64,000 bases of DNA from Lactobacillus xujianguonis (GCF_004009905.1 NZ_ML136873.1:62001-126000); one strand, 5' to 3'; shown: positions 38,870 to 47,134, counted from the stretch's first letter. Notes: generated by a model from the sequence alone, not told the origin. Numbers and translations are program-made.

Positions 38870-38906
38870 TAAGTCCATTGCTCCATGAAAGGCAATGGAC
38901 TTTTTA
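38870..38906. terminator. Bidirectional intrinsic terminator
   Basis: AAGTCCATTG pairs with CAATGGACTT between convergent genes. Confidence 0.87.
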
Positions 38907-38926
38907 TTTTTTTGTGAAAAGTAGCA

Positions 38927-39856
38927 CTAACAATATGAATCCACAATCTTCCTCAACTGCTTCAAATACGCATCCTTCAAACTTTCCGGTTCAATAATTC
39001 GTACATCACTGCCTAACTTAAGTAAATATTGCACCATGTAATCTAATTCTTGCGGATTATACTGTCCAGTCAGGTAATTGGCGTTATGGTGCGTTTCAAC
39101 TTTCATACTAGGATAAAGGTCGCGCAAGGCGGCCTTTTTTCCGTGTTCAGTGAGTCGACAGCGAAATTTAATGGTGCGGAAATTATTGAAGTAATTAGTT
39201 CTAATCTTAGTGAGTTCTGCAATCTTCTTAGTTTGCTTGTCAGGAGACAGTTTCAACTGTTTTAGTTTATTGCATTTGTAGATACGGTAAGTTTCACGCC
39301 TTAGATCAAAAGCCTCGGTGTACCAAAGCCCATTTTGATAAAAGATATTGGCAATCTGCAAAGTTTGCTTTTGCTCGGCTTGAGTATTCTGGCAAGTAAC
39401 AGCTAGATTCTGCGTCGCAGCCTGCAACAATAAAGTTAAGTTTTGTGTGTCATCGACGGAAGGTTCACGACGATATTTCACAATATTTTGCATCTGCTTG
39501 ATTTGCTTCTGGTAGTTGATCGGCAATGATTTTAGCAGTTTTTGGTAAATACTACTGAATGATTTTTTTAATGGGGTAGTAGATACCAGATCCATTGATT
39601 TTAGTGCAAAAAAGATGGCGTTGATCTCCTCAAAATTGAATTTGATGGGTACCCAGAGTTTTTCTTGGCTAATCTTGTAGCCACCGTTACGACCAACTTC
39701 TGAGTATAAAGGCAAGCCCATTTCCTCAAGCTCTGCAATGTCGCGCAGGGCAGTCCTTTCAGAAATTTTAAACTTGCTGGTTAGTTCATTTAAGTTAAAA
39801 CTTTTGCGATAGGAAAGATAAATTAATTCTTGGTTAAGACGATCTGCTTTTTTCAT
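38927..39856 (-). CDS. YafY-type transcription regulator (HTH_11 + WYL domain)
   Basis: The 309-residue protein has an N-terminal DeoR-like winged helix (LNELTSKFKISERTALRDIAELEEMGLPLYSE), a middle segment, a WYL domain around residues 165-235 (LWYTEAFDLRRETYRIY) and a WCX-like C-terminus. WYL regulators sense ligands that are mostly unknown and often include nucleic-acid or small-molecule signals. It is divergent from the FMN-binding protein gene at 39940 and probably controls it. Confidence 0.85.
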   Translation of the reverse strand: MKKADRLNQELIYLSYRKSFNLNELTSKFKISERTALRDIAELEEMGLPLYSEVGRNGGYKISQEKLWVPIKFNFEEINAIFFALKSMDLVSTTPLKKSFSSIYQKLLKSLPINYQKQIKQMQNIVKYRREPSVDDTQNLTLLLQAATQNLAVTCQNTQAEQKQTLQIANIFYQNGLWYTEAFDLRRETYRIYKCNKLKQLKLSPDKQTKKIAELTKIRTNYFNNFRTIKFRCRLTEHGKKAALRDLYPSMKVETHHNANYLTGQYNPQELDYMVQYLLKLGSDVRIIEPESLKDAYLKQLRKIVDSYC

Positions 39857-39939
39857 TAATAAAATCCTTGATAAATACTGACAACTTTTGACAGGGTTTA
39901 ACTGTATTATAAAGAATGCAAAGTGAAAGGATGAAGAAA

Positions 39940-40326
39940 ATGACGAAGTTTATGAATGAAGAATTTTTAGATGTTTTATTTGATAAAGGACCTGCGACGA
40001 TCGTTAGCGTGAACGGTAATCCGGCTAGCGTGGTTAACACCTGGACGCAATACATTAGCGTGGTGCGCGATGATACCCTGCTGATTCCTGCTGCGGGGAT
40101 GCATTCAATTGAAAATGACTTCGAGAATGATCCTAAGCATGAGTTGACGATTGCGATTGGTTCTTACAATTATGAAGGTAAGGCCGGCATGGGTCGCGGC
40201 TACCACATTCATGGTCAGGGCGAGTTCATTACTGAGGGTGAATATTTCGAACAAATGAAGGCACAATTCGATTGGATTCGTGCAGTGTTAGTTGTGAAGA
40301 TCCATGATATTGAACAGAAGATTTAG
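39940..40326 (+). CDS. Pyridoxamine 5'-phosphate oxidase-family flavin-binding protein
   Basis: The 128-residue protein has the split-barrel pattern (FLDVLFDKGPATIVSVNGNPASVVNTW, then DTLLIPAAGMHSIENDFENDP and IHGQGEFIT in family order). ATG 39940 is nine bases after AAAGG. Members bind FMN, F420 or haem-related ligands; the substrate here is unknown. The divergent WYL regulator is probably its controller. The gene ends next to a copy of the dispersed motif and a terminator. Confidence 0.75.
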   Translation: MTKFMNEEFLDVLFDKGPATIVSVNGNPASVVNTWTQYISVVRDDTLLIPAAGMHSIENDFENDPKHELTIAIGSYNYEGKAGMGRGYHIHGQGEFITEGEYFEQMKAQFDWIRAVLVVKIHDIEQKI

Positions 40327-40375
40327 GCAATAAATCTCCAAAGTTCTTGTCCACGTAAGAAAGAAGAGCAAAACT

Positions 40376-40418
40376 AAAAGCAATCAGAAATGAGTTTTCA
40401 AGTCTGATTGCTTTTTTA
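40376..40418 (+). terminator. Intrinsic terminator
   Basis: AAAGCAATCAGA pairs with TCTGATTGCTTT, followed by T-rich sequence. Confidence 0.85.
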
Positions 40419-40471
40419 GGTTTTTAGAAATTTGGGAATGTATTTAACGAATGAAATTATGAGGTTGTTGC

Positions 40472-40708
40472 TTATTCAGCTAACTTACCAACAACGTCTA
40501 AGTTAGCTAAAACTTTATCACCATGAGGAGAGTGCTTGAGTGCTTCGGTAAGATCTTGTCCTGCAAGGTTTCCATGGTGCTTGCCACCGTGCCATTCAGG
40601 AATGTCAGTGACATCGTAAACGACGCCGTTGACTGCTACATATGCTTTGTGTCCATCTTGACCGTTAAATTCTGCTAATTTATCTTTTGTAAAAATCTTT
40701 TCTGCCAT
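40472..40708 (-). CDS. Cytochrome b5-like heme/steroid-binding domain protein
   Basis: The 78-residue protein is a single soluble cytochrome b5-like domain: FTKDKLAEFNGQDGHKAYVAVNGVVYDVTDIPEW (core), then HGGKHHGNLAGQDLTEAL and HSPHGDKVL carrying candidate axial histidines. There is no signal peptide. Lactobacilli generally do not make haem, so the bound ligand is open: imported haem, a steroid-like molecule, or none. It is alone in its unit, facing msrB across about 175 bases. Confidence 0.82.
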   Translation of the reverse strand: MAEKIFTKDKLAEFNGQDGHKAYVAVNGVVYDVTDIPEWHGGKHHGNLAGQDLTEALKHSPHGDKVLANLDVVGKLAE

Positions 40709-40886
40709 GAATATCCACCTTTCTAGTAGAAACGTTAAACTAACTAATCGAATAGTACCATTATTTATTTAAAAATGCAACATTATTTTTTCGCCTAATT
40801 ACAAGCATATAAGTTGAATCAGCTTACACTGCAGTATAAAATAATAATCAACTAAGTAATTGAATAGTTAAAAAGAAGGTGCTTTG

Positions 40887-41306
40887 ATGGAAGAAAAAGA
40901 ATTAGCTCATTTAACTCCTAAGCAATATGCTGTTACGCAAAAAGGCGCAACTGAGATGGCATTTACTGGGAAGTATGATGACTTTTATGAAAAGGGCATC
41001 TATGTAGATGTGGTTTCTGGAGAGCCATTATTTTCTAGTGAAGATAAGTATGATGCTGGGTGTGGTTGGCCGTCATTCACTAAGCCAATTAAGAAGCTCG
41101 ACTATAAGGTTGATAAATCTTTCTTCATGAGAAGAGTGGAAGTCAGAAGTCCAGAAGCTGATTCTCATTTAGGGCATGTTTTTGATGATGGTCCGGTTGA
41201 AGAAGGCGGTTTACGTTACTGCATTAACTCAGCAGCGTTGAACTTTATTCCTTATGATGAGTTAGAAGAAAAAGGCTACGGTCAATACAAGCAATTATTT
41301 AGTTAG
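40887..41306 (+). CDS. msrB: Peptide methionine (R)-S-oxide reductase MsrB
   Basis: The 139-residue enzyme reduces methionine-R-sulphoxide. The catalytic Cys is in [11 protein letters not shown], a second Cys in AGCGWPSF, and [11 protein letters not shown] is the substrate loop. The two CXXC zinc sites of many MsrB proteins are absent. Start ATG 40887 follows AAGAAGGTG. It is 12 bases from msrA, so both enantiomers of Met-sulphoxide are covered by one operon. Confidence 0.95.
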   Translation: MEEKELAHLTPKQYAVTQKGATEMAFTGKYDDFYEKGIYVDVVSGEPLFSSEDKYDAGCGWPSFTKPIKKLDYKVDKSFFMRRVEVRSPEADSHLGHVFDDGPVEEGGLRYCINSAALNFIPYDELEEKGYGQYKQLFS

Positions 41307-41318
41307 GGGGGATGGCAA

Positions 41319-41840
41319 ATGGCTTTAGATACTGCAATTTTTGCTGGTGGTTGCTTTTGGTGTATGGTTGAACCTTTTGACAGCTTACCAGGCGTAGAAA
41401 AGATCGTGAGTGGTTATACTGGTGGACATGTAGCTAACCCTACTTATGAAGAAGTATGTGCGGGAAATACCGGTCATACAGAAGCTGTTGAAATTACTTA
41501 TGATCCAGACAAGATGCCTTATGACAAACTGCTCCAATATTACTGGCAAGTAACCGATCCAACGGATGCAATGGGGCAATTCCAAGATCGCGGTGATCAA
41601 TATCGACCAGTAATTTACTACAATTCCGAAGTACAAAAGCAAGCGGCAGAGAAATCTAAGCAAGCTTTGGCTGATAGTGGCAAATTTGATGATCCAATTG
41701 TTACGGCAATTGAACCAGCACAGCCATTTTATGCAGCCGAGGATTACCATCAAGACTTCTATAAGAAGAATCCACTTCGCTACATGATTGAAGAAGCTGG
41801 TGGCCGGGCTCGCTTTGTGAAAAAACACTGGGGTAGATAA
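41319..41840 (+). CDS. msrA: Peptide methionine (S)-S-oxide reductase MsrA
   Basis: The 173-residue enzyme has the catalytic [11 protein letters not shown], with two cysteines CFWC, and the family segments [17 protein letters not shown] and [13 protein letters not shown]. It uses thioredoxin for recycling, which fits the thioredoxin cluster 6 kb away. GGGGGATGG upstream serves as ribosome binding site. It is followed by a winged-helix gene at 23 bases. Confidence 0.96.
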   Translation: MALDTAIFAGGCFWCMVEPFDSLPGVEKIVSGYTGGHVANPTYEEVCAGNTGHTEAVEITYDPDKMPYDKLLQYYWQVTDPTDAMGQFQDRGDQYRPVIYYNSEVQKQAAEKSKQALADSGKFDDPIVTAIEPAQPFYAAEDYHQDFYKKNPLRYMIEEAGGRARFVKKHWGR

Positions 41841-41862
41841 ATTAATTTAGGAGGTTAAGGTT

Positions 41863-42351
41863 ATGGCAGAATTAACCACAAAATTATTTCTTGATGTAAA
41901 GAAGTTAGAAAAGTATCAAACTTTATTAAAGAAGCAAGTTCATTTAGAGAATAAGGCTGCATTAACTAATTTCCCTAATAACCGCATTTACAAAAAGGTG
42001 CTCAGAACTCTTAGCAAGAATGGCAATGAGTTAACTAGCAACGATTTAATTTTCAAGTATAATTTCCGGTTAAGTGAAGTTACGGACGCAGTCGCTGCTC
42101 TTACAGCCAGTGATTTAATCACTAAGGAAGATATCAGCGACACGGAATGCAAGTTGAAGTTAACCGATCAAGGTATTGCTGCAATCAAGGACTTTAATAA
42201 GAGCCGTGATGAAATTGCTCAAGCTGCTTATGGTAGTTTAACTGAAGATGAACAAAAGCAACTCGACGATTTAGTTAACAAGTTGCTTAAGGACTACGAG
42301 AGTAGAGATGTGGACTACGCTGGTTTAATTGACTTATTGCACCTCAACTAA
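41863..42351 (+). CDS. Winged-helix (MarR-like) protein of unknown function
   Basis: The 162-residue protein has a central winged-helix-like stretch (NRIYKKVLRTLSKNGNELTSNDLIFKYNFRLSEVTDAVAALTASDLITKED in outline) and flanking helices that could dimerise, a MarR-like plan. It has no cysteine that would suggest thiol sensing except one near residue 108 (DTECKL). It follows msrB-msrA in the same direction after AGGAGG, so it may regulate or simply accompany them. I am not certain of the family. Confidence 0.55.
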   Translation: MAELTTKLFLDVKKLEKYQTLLKKQVHLENKAALTNFPNNRIYKKVLRTLSKNGNELTSNDLIFKYNFRLSEVTDAVAALTASDLITKEDISDTECKLKLTDQGIAAIKDFNKSRDEIAQAAYGSLTEDEQKQLDDLVNKLLKDYESRDVDYAGLIDLLHLN

Positions 42352-42363
42352 TATTAATAATTA

Positions 42364-42403
42364 AAAAATGGCTACTAATCGTTTGGGATCAGTAGCCATT
42401 TTT
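42364..42403 (+). terminator. Intrinsic terminator of the msr unit
   Basis: AAATGGCTACT pairs with AGTAGCCATTT, followed by T-run. Confidence 0.86.
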
Positions 42404-42438
42404 ATGTTCGTAGTTTGACAAATAATTCATCAGCCAAT

Positions 42439-42468
42439 AAAGTATTCAATATAATGATTTAATACTTT
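42439..42468. promoter_or_regulatory. Candidate operator upstream of the first ArsR-rhodanese gene
   Basis: AAAGTATT (42439-42446) and AATACTTT (42461-42468) form a perfect 8-bp inverted repeat, with a TTGACA-like -35 at about 42415. It lies 10-40 bases before the start codon, suitable for autorepression. It differs from the thioredoxin-unit palindrome. Confidence 0.5.
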
Positions 42469-42477
42469 GGAGATAAT

Positions 42478-43119
42478 ATGGACAAACAATACCAATACAA
42501 GACAGAGATGTTTACAGCACTAGCGCAGATGGCCAAAGGGCTTGCAAGTGATAGTCGTTTAGTCATCTTACATTTACTATTTCAAGCTCCTAGCACGGTT
42601 GAGACACTAGCTAAAGAGAGCGGCTTGAGCGTTGCCAATACTTCAAGACATTTGCAGGTTTTAAAGCAAAGCAATTTAGTCAAGTCAGTTAAAGATGGTA
42701 ACTATATCATTTACAGCTTAGCTAATTACAAAATCTATGATCTAATCAATTTATTGATTGATATTGGCGAAGATGAAATTGCTGATTTTAAGAAGGCGCA
42801 AAATACTGCCAATAGTGAACCGGGTGTCAAAACGATTTCTTTAGCCGATGCTAAAAAAATCAAGGCACATAGCTTTATGCTTGATGCCCGAACCGAGCAT
42901 GAATATAACGAAGGTCATGTCGATGGAGCAGTGAATATCCCTTATACAGAAATTGAAGAGCATTTACAAGAGTTGCCTAAGAATCAACCGATTATTGTCT
43001 ATTGTCGTGGTCGCTTGTGTCCAATTACTAATGATGTGACGAAAGAGCTGAATGATAATGGCTTTGAAGCTTATAGTTTAAATAATACGTGCCGCGATTG
43101 GCAAGAACTAAATTGCTAG
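42478..43119 (+). CDS. ArsR-family regulator fused to a rhodanese domain (copy 1)
   Basis: The 213-residue protein joins an ArsR winged helix (about 10-95; VETLAKESGLSVANTSRHLQ) to a single rhodanese domain (about 118-212). The rhodanese active loop is YCRGRLC (C176, C181). No ArsR metal-site CVC motif is present, so it more likely senses sulphane sulphur, persulphide or a disulphide at the loop cysteines than a metal. Further cysteines are C205 and C213. A paralogue with the same loop at the same residues lies at 47676. The sirtuin gene follows in the same direction. Confidence 0.88.
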   Translation: MDKQYQYKTEMFTALAQMAKGLASDSRLVILHLLFQAPSTVETLAKESGLSVANTSRHLQVLKQSNLVKSVKDGNYIIYSLANYKIYDLINLLIDIGEDEIADFKKAQNTANSEPGVKTISLADAKKIKAHSFMLDARTEHEYNEGHVDGAVNIPYTEIEEHLQELPKNQPIIVYCRGRLCPITNDVTKELNDNGFEAYSLNNTCRDWQELNC

Positions 43120-43296
43120 AGTGCTTGTCTGCGTAAGAATCAGCCCGTTAGCATTTATTTATAATACGCTTTAGCAAAAGCTGTAGTGAATTATACAGTT
43201 TGTCTAAAAATGATCTTAATTACTTGTTCAAGACATGTTTTAATTTTAGCGAAAGTTAAAGACGCGTTGTATGAGATTTTTTAAAGAGGTTTCTAC

Positions 43297-44142
43297 ATGA
43301 ATAAAATTGAACAATTAGTTGACCAAGTAAAAGCTGCCGATGCCATTGTTGTCGGTGCAGGTAGTGGGATGTCCAGAGCTACTGGTTTAGCCTCCTGGTA
43401 CGAAGATAGTCCCTTGTACATGGACAATATGAAATATTTTGCTAAAAAATATGGCTTTCAAGGCTTATTCCAAGGATTTTATACTCGATTTGAATCAGAA
43501 GAAGAACACTGGGCTTTCTATCTGGAACTGTATAAAATGATGACCGAAATTCCGCCACAGAAGCCAACTTATGAATATTTGCGGAAATTAATTGGTGATA
43601 AACCCGTGCATTATGTCACGACTAACCAAGATATGCTCTTTACTAAATATTTCCCAGAAGAGCAGGTAAGTGAGATTCAAGGGTCATGGCATTACTTCCA
43701 AAGTTCACGTCCTGCAAGCGATCGCAAGCTTTATCCAACTAAGGGAATGCTGGACGTTTTGTACGACAAGATTGAAGATCATCGTCTGCCAAGTGATCTG
43801 ATTCCACGCAGTGATGTTGATGGGGCAGCACTTATTCCGTGGGTACGTGGTCCGGAATTCTTAGAGGATCAAGAGTATTATGAAGAACACCAAAAGTGGA
43901 ACAAGTTCATGGGAGAACATCGTGGTGAAAAGATCCTCTTCCTTGAAATGGGTGTGGGCCGGATGACACCGATGTTTATTCAGGAGCCATTCTGGGAAAT
44001 GACACAATACATGCCTGATTCATTCTATGTGAACATTAATCCACGGGATGCCCGTACTAATCCAGCAATTGAAGATTGTTCCTTGTTAGTTGATGAAGAT
44101 ATCAATGATGCCTTAAAAGCAGCTAGTGAAATGATCAAATAG
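43297..44142 (+). CDS. Sir2-family protein, class-M-like (possible mono-ADP-ribosyltransferase)
   Basis: The 281-residue protein has the NAD-binding motif VVGAGSGMSRATGL, TTNQDMLF (N110, D112) and a segment EIQGSWHYF in which the deacetylase histidine of the usual HG motif is glutamine (Q128). The four zinc cysteines are missing. As I recall, class M sirtuins (SirTM) use Asn and Gln at these sites and ADP-ribosylate a lipoyl carrier protein. The usual partners (macrodomain, GcvH-like carrier, lipoate ligase) are not nearby, so the target is unknown. The upstream neighbour is an ArsR-rhodanese regulator. Confidence 0.75.
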   Translation: MNKIEQLVDQVKAADAIVVGAGSGMSRATGLASWYEDSPLYMDNMKYFAKKYGFQGLFQGFYTRFESEEEHWAFYLELYKMMTEIPPQKPTYEYLRKLIGDKPVHYVTTNQDMLFTKYFPEEQVSEIQGSWHYFQSSRPASDRKLYPTKGMLDVLYDKIEDHRLPSDLIPRSDVDGAALIPWVRGPEFLEDQEYYEEHQKWNKFMGEHRGEKILFLEMGVGRMTPMFIQEPFWEMTQYMPDSFYVNINPRDARTNPAIEDCSLLVDEDINDALKAASEMIK

Positions 44143-44165
44143 CTAGAGTGCTTGTCCCAGTAAGC

Positions 44166-44213
44166 AAAAAGAGTCTTATCGTTGCAAATAATTGCGCTGA
44201 TAAGGCTCTTTTT
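44166..44213 (+). terminator. Intrinsic terminator after the sirtuin gene
   Basis: AAAAAGAGTCTTATC pairs with GATAAGGCTCTTTTT. Confidence 0.83.
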
Positions 44214-44661
44214 GTAGTTAATGAAAGCTTTTAATTTAGAAACTAAGATGATGACAAATTAAGTAGTAGAGAAAGTGATGAGTCTCATTATCTTAGATTA
44301 ATCTATATCTGTCTCACAAAAGCAACTTAAGTTACTTCGCAGAGTTAAGTATAAAAATGTGTTACTGAGATTAAAACATAACGGAGTTTGTGTGCTTTAT
44401 TTCAGGGATACACAATTTTCGATAAACCTTTTCCGTTTATCGCTTCTTAATTATACCTACTTCTATTAGCCATTGCTAGCTAAAAGCGTGATTTTGAAGA
44501 GGTTCTATCCATTCTCTACTTGAGTGTTTCATTTTAAATAATTTACTTTAAAAGTGAAGAGCACTCTTCATTTTTCGAAACTATGCTTACAGCTAGTAGC
44601 AAACCAGTTGCTTGTCTGCGCCCATTAAATAGTATATATTGACATCATAGGTAGGGTGATA
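44214..44661. other. Long intergenic region with two strong hairpins and a motif copy
   Basis: About 450 bases with no credible coding frame. It contains the perfect hairpin CGATAAAC/GTTTATCG (44420-44442). A terminator-like TGAAGAG-CA-CTCTTCA with T5 (44555-44575) follows, and then the last, partial copy of the dispersed motif (44606). An untranslated RNA ending at 44575 is possible but unproven. Confidence 0.5.
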
Positions 44662-45288
44662 ATGTTGTTATATGATACGCAGAGTCGCATAAAATACGGC
44701 TTGATTAAGGCGTTAGAGCAAAAGCCGCTGTATGATCTCAAAGATCTTGATGTCATCAAAAATGCGGAAGTTGCAAATGCCACTTTTTATAAATATTACG
44801 CAAATAAAATTGTTTTATTAAAAGATGTCGAAGCTAGTTTGTTAGCAGAACTAAAGAAGGCACTAGCAGAAGACTTGAAAGTTTGGTACCATCCTAAGCA
44901 TTCTCTTTCTAAAAAGGATATTGCCCGCTTGGTGGAAAATGGTTTGAACAATACTTTGGATTTCTTCGATAAATATCATCAAGAGCTTTTAGTATTGACT
45001 TCCAATAATGGCGATCCTGTCTTGCGGCATACCTTGGTTGACGTGGTCAATCAGCGGTTGGTCCGGATCTTAAAATACTACTTCAATATCTATGAGCAAG
45101 AGGGGATGTTGGCTAAGAAGCCCAAGTTGTTTGATTATGTCGCTTATCGCTGGTCCAATGAAATTATTGATGACTTACTGTATTGGATAATCAACCGGAG
45201 TAAGATGACGTTTGATGATGCTAAACAATGTTTGAGTATGTCATTTACTCAGTCCGTGTATGAGATTGTTACGCATGGCTTTAATTAA
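44662..45288 (+). CDS. TetR-family transcription regulator
   Basis: The 208-residue protein has a TetR-like N-terminal helix-turn-helix (IKYGLIKALEQKPLYDL...VANATFYKYYANKIVLLKDVE) and a helical C-terminal domain. ATG 44662 is preferred; GTG at 44656 is two codons earlier. The ribosome binding site is AGGTAGGG. Its target is not evident: the neighbours are an intergenic region and a secreted-protein gene. Confidence 0.82.
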   Translation: MLLYDTQSRIKYGLIKALEQKPLYDLKDLDVIKNAEVANATFYKYYANKIVLLKDVEASLLAELKKALAEDLKVWYHPKHSLSKKDIARLVENGLNNTLDFFDKYHQELLVLTSNNGDPVLRHTLVDVVNQRLVRILKYYFNIYEQEGMLAKKPKLFDYVAYRWSNEIIDDLLYWIINRSKMTFDDAKQCLSMSFTQSVYEIVTHGFN

Positions 45289-45301
45289 ATAGTTAAAAAT
45301 G

Positions 45302-45325
45302 ATTGGCCTAAAGGCCAATTTTTTC
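45302..45325 (+). terminator. Intrinsic terminator
   Basis: ATTGGCC-TAAA-GGCCAAT followed by T6. Confidence 0.85.
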
Positions 45326-45479
45326 TGCCTAAAAGCAGCTTCATTATATTGTAAATGCTACATATTTTTAGATAATAATATATAAATACCAAATTCAAAA
45401 ATTTATCCCAAATTATCGCTTCATTCTCAAGATAAAGTTGTATAATACATGTATTAATTCTTGGAAGGGGAATATAAAA

Positions 45480-46139
45480 ATGAAATTCAAAAAGTTGTTA
45501 GTAAGTGTAGTTGTTTTAGCTGGTGCAGCTTTGACAATGACTACGATGCAAAATTCAGTCAAGGCTGATACTACTGCTAAGAGTGAAAATGCGGTCCAAA
45601 CTAAGCCAATGCAAGGAGTCAAGAATCGTCCTGATTTGACTAAGAAGGGCTACATCTTACGCGTGATCAACGATAAGTACGCTGATAAGATCTATGTTGG
45701 TAAGAAGAACTACTCCAAGTCTTTAAAGAGCTTTGAACTTAAAGGTGTAAAAACTGTTAGCGCTAAGAAGGTTCAAAACGTTAAGTTCAGAGTTGAAAAA
45801 GAATTTGATTACTCAAAGCGTCATACTGGTGCGCCAGTCTTCTTACTTGCATCCAAGGATAAGAATTACTTCATTTGGACGACTCAATCAGGTTTACAAT
45901 ACTTCTACCTTAACAACAAGAACATGCGCGGAGTTAAGAAGGCTTTAACTAAGATTGCAAATTCTGATAACCGTCAAGTAAAGAAGGGTAAGAACAAGAA
46001 GCAATTAGACTTAGCCTTTAAAGCTGCTAAGAAGTTACGTGGTAAGCAAAAGAAGTTTGTCGTTAGTTCATTGAAAGAACTTAAGAAAGACGGCACGATG
46101 GATATTGAAGGGTCAAACTTATTACTCTTTGGTTTTTAA
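45480..46139 (+). CDS. Secreted basic hypothetical protein
   Basis: The 219-residue precursor begins with a Sec signal peptide (MKFKKLLVSVVVLAGAALTM, likely cut after the Ala in VKA-DTT near residue 30). The mature part is very lysine-rich (KKAKK-type stretches) and beta/alpha mixed, without an LPxTG motif or a domain I recognise. Electrostatic attachment to teichoic acids is possible. ATG 45480 follows GGAAGGGG; the longer frame from 45438 would hide the signal peptide. Confidence 0.75.
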   Translation: MKFKKLLVSVVVLAGAALTMTTMQNSVKADTTAKSENAVQTKPMQGVKNRPDLTKKGYILRVINDKYADKIYVGKKNYSKSLKSFELKGVKTVSAKKVQNVKFRVEKEFDYSKRHTGAPVFLLASKDKNYFIWTTQSGLQYFYLNNKNMRGVKKALTKIANSDNRQVKKGKNKKQLDLAFKAAKKLRGKQKKFVVSSLKELKKDGTMDIEGSNLLLFGF

Positions 46140-46245
46140 TTAGTAAGTGAGAAACTTCTTTTTAATTAAAATATTTCTATGTGTTACACATGAAACATCT
46201 TGCAAAAAATTAAATCAGCGGTATGATTAAAACGTTAGTTGAATA

Positions 46246-46332
46246 GGCGATGACGTTCGCCATTAAGCGAGTAAAATCTGATGACGTCTACTATTGTGAG
46301 GGGCAGAGCCCCACTAATAGTAGACGTTTTTT
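46246..46332 (+). promoter_or_regulatory. Fluoride riboswitch (crcB motif) with terminator
   Basis: GGCGATGACGTTCGCC (46246-46261) then CTGATGACGTCTAC follow the crcB-motif consensus (GGCGATGG..GTTCGCC ... CTGATG..GCCT). The 3' segment GTCTACTATT (46286-46295) pairs with AATAGTAGAC (46316-46325), followed by T6: a terminator that overlaps the aptamer. The genes it controls are the two CrcB fluoride exporters. Fluoride should prevent termination. Confidence 0.9.
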
Positions 46333-46345
46333 AATGGAGGTAAAT

Positions 46346-46735
46346 ATGTCAGACAAAGTAAAAAACTATCTCAGCGTGGGTTTCTTTGCCTTTTTCGGTG
46401 GAGCATTGAGATGTTACTTGAATAATATTTGGGCGCAAAGTGGAACCTTCTTTGCTAATGTTACTGGCTGCTTTTTGTTAGCCTTTTTAACTTACTTCTT
46501 CTTGGAATATCGAGAGGGGCGTGATTGGCTTGCAACTGGACTTTCAACGGGCTTTGTTGGTGCTTATACTACTCTTTCAAGTTTTAAACTTGATACTCTG
46601 AAGCAATTATTAGAAGCAAGTTATTTACCAGCTGTGACCTACTTTTTATCATCAATTGTTTTTGGCTTGCTCTTTGCAGCTTTGGGTATGCTAGTTGGTA
46701 AAAAAGTAGGACAATTTTTTACGAGAAAGGCATAA
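46346..46735 (+). CDS. crcB: Fluoride ion transporter CrcB, first subunit
   Basis: The 129-residue protein starts at ATG 46346 behind GGAGG, after the riboswitch; the frame upstream runs through the riboswitch and is not coding. Four membrane helices are evident, with the CrcB signatures GGALRCYLNN, FFANVTGCFLLAFL and STGFVGAYTTLSSF. It pairs with the second CrcB three bases on. Fluoride export as a heterodimeric Fluc channel is inferred from the family. Confidence 0.93.
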   Translation: MSDKVKNYLSVGFFAFFGGALRCYLNNIWAQSGTFFANVTGCFLLAFLTYFFLEYREGRDWLATGLSTGFVGAYTTLSSFKLDTLKQLLEASYLPAVTYFLSSIVFGLLFAALGMLVGKKVGQFFTRKA

Positions 46736-46737
46736 CA

Positions 46738-47097
46738 ATGAACACAATTATTTTAGCAGGAATTGGGGCAATCTTTGGCGCTTGTGGACGTTACGCCATT
46801 ACTAATTATGGTAAGAAAAACTGGCCTAGCTTCTTCCCATTTGCGACCTTGTTGATTAACTTAAGTGGGGCATTTTTATTAGGATTGGTTTTTGCCTTAC
46901 ATGTTTCACCATTTTTGTATGCTTTAATTGGCACAGGAGTCTTGGGTGGCTACACTACTTTTTCAACTTTAAATGTTGAATTGCTAGGTAAGCTAAAAGA
47001 TCATCAAACCAAAAACTTTTTCTTATACTTACTTGCTTCATATTTGGGAGGACTACTGTTAGTATTTGCTGGATATTATTTAGGCAAAATATTCTAG
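46738..47097 (+). CDS. crcB: Fluoride ion transporter CrcB, second subunit
   Basis: The 119-residue membrane protein has GAIFGACGRYAITNYGKKNWP, FATLLINLSGAFLLG and GTGVLGGYTTFSTLN, the usual CrcB motifs. It lies two bases after crcB1 and forms the second half of a Fluc pair under the fluoride riboswitch. Confidence 0.93.
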   Translation: MNTIILAGIGAIFGACGRYAITNYGKKNWPSFFPFATLLINLSGAFLLGLVFALHVSPFLYALIGTGVLGGYTTFSTLNVELLGKLKDHQTKNFFLYLLASYLGGLLLVFAGYYLGKIF

Positions 47098-47134
47098 CAC
47101 AAAACTAAAGCAGCATAACTTTTAATCCTGATTG

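Larger units (their letters stand above)
38304..44620 (+). repeat. Dispersed 20-bp intergenic motif, six copies (AGTGCTTGTCcgcGTAAGAA)
   Basis: Copies lie at 38304-38324, 38476-38495, 40341-40361, 43120-43140, 44147-44170 and, partial, 44606-44620. The shared core is GCTTGTCyncGTAAG, always in the same orientation and always between genes. Two copies begin at or just after a stop codon with an identical CTAGAGTGCTTGTC, and several are followed by a terminator hairpin. The coordinates span the whole set. Confidence 0.7.

Noticed and set aside
41385-41828. 147-codon minus-strand frame opposite msrA
   Set aside because: It is antisense to a fully conserved msrA and has no start signals.
46250-46345. 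Longer CrcB start inside the fluoride riboswitch
   Set aside because: The frame runs through the aptamer and terminator; ATG 46346 follows GGAGG and fits the family N-terminus.
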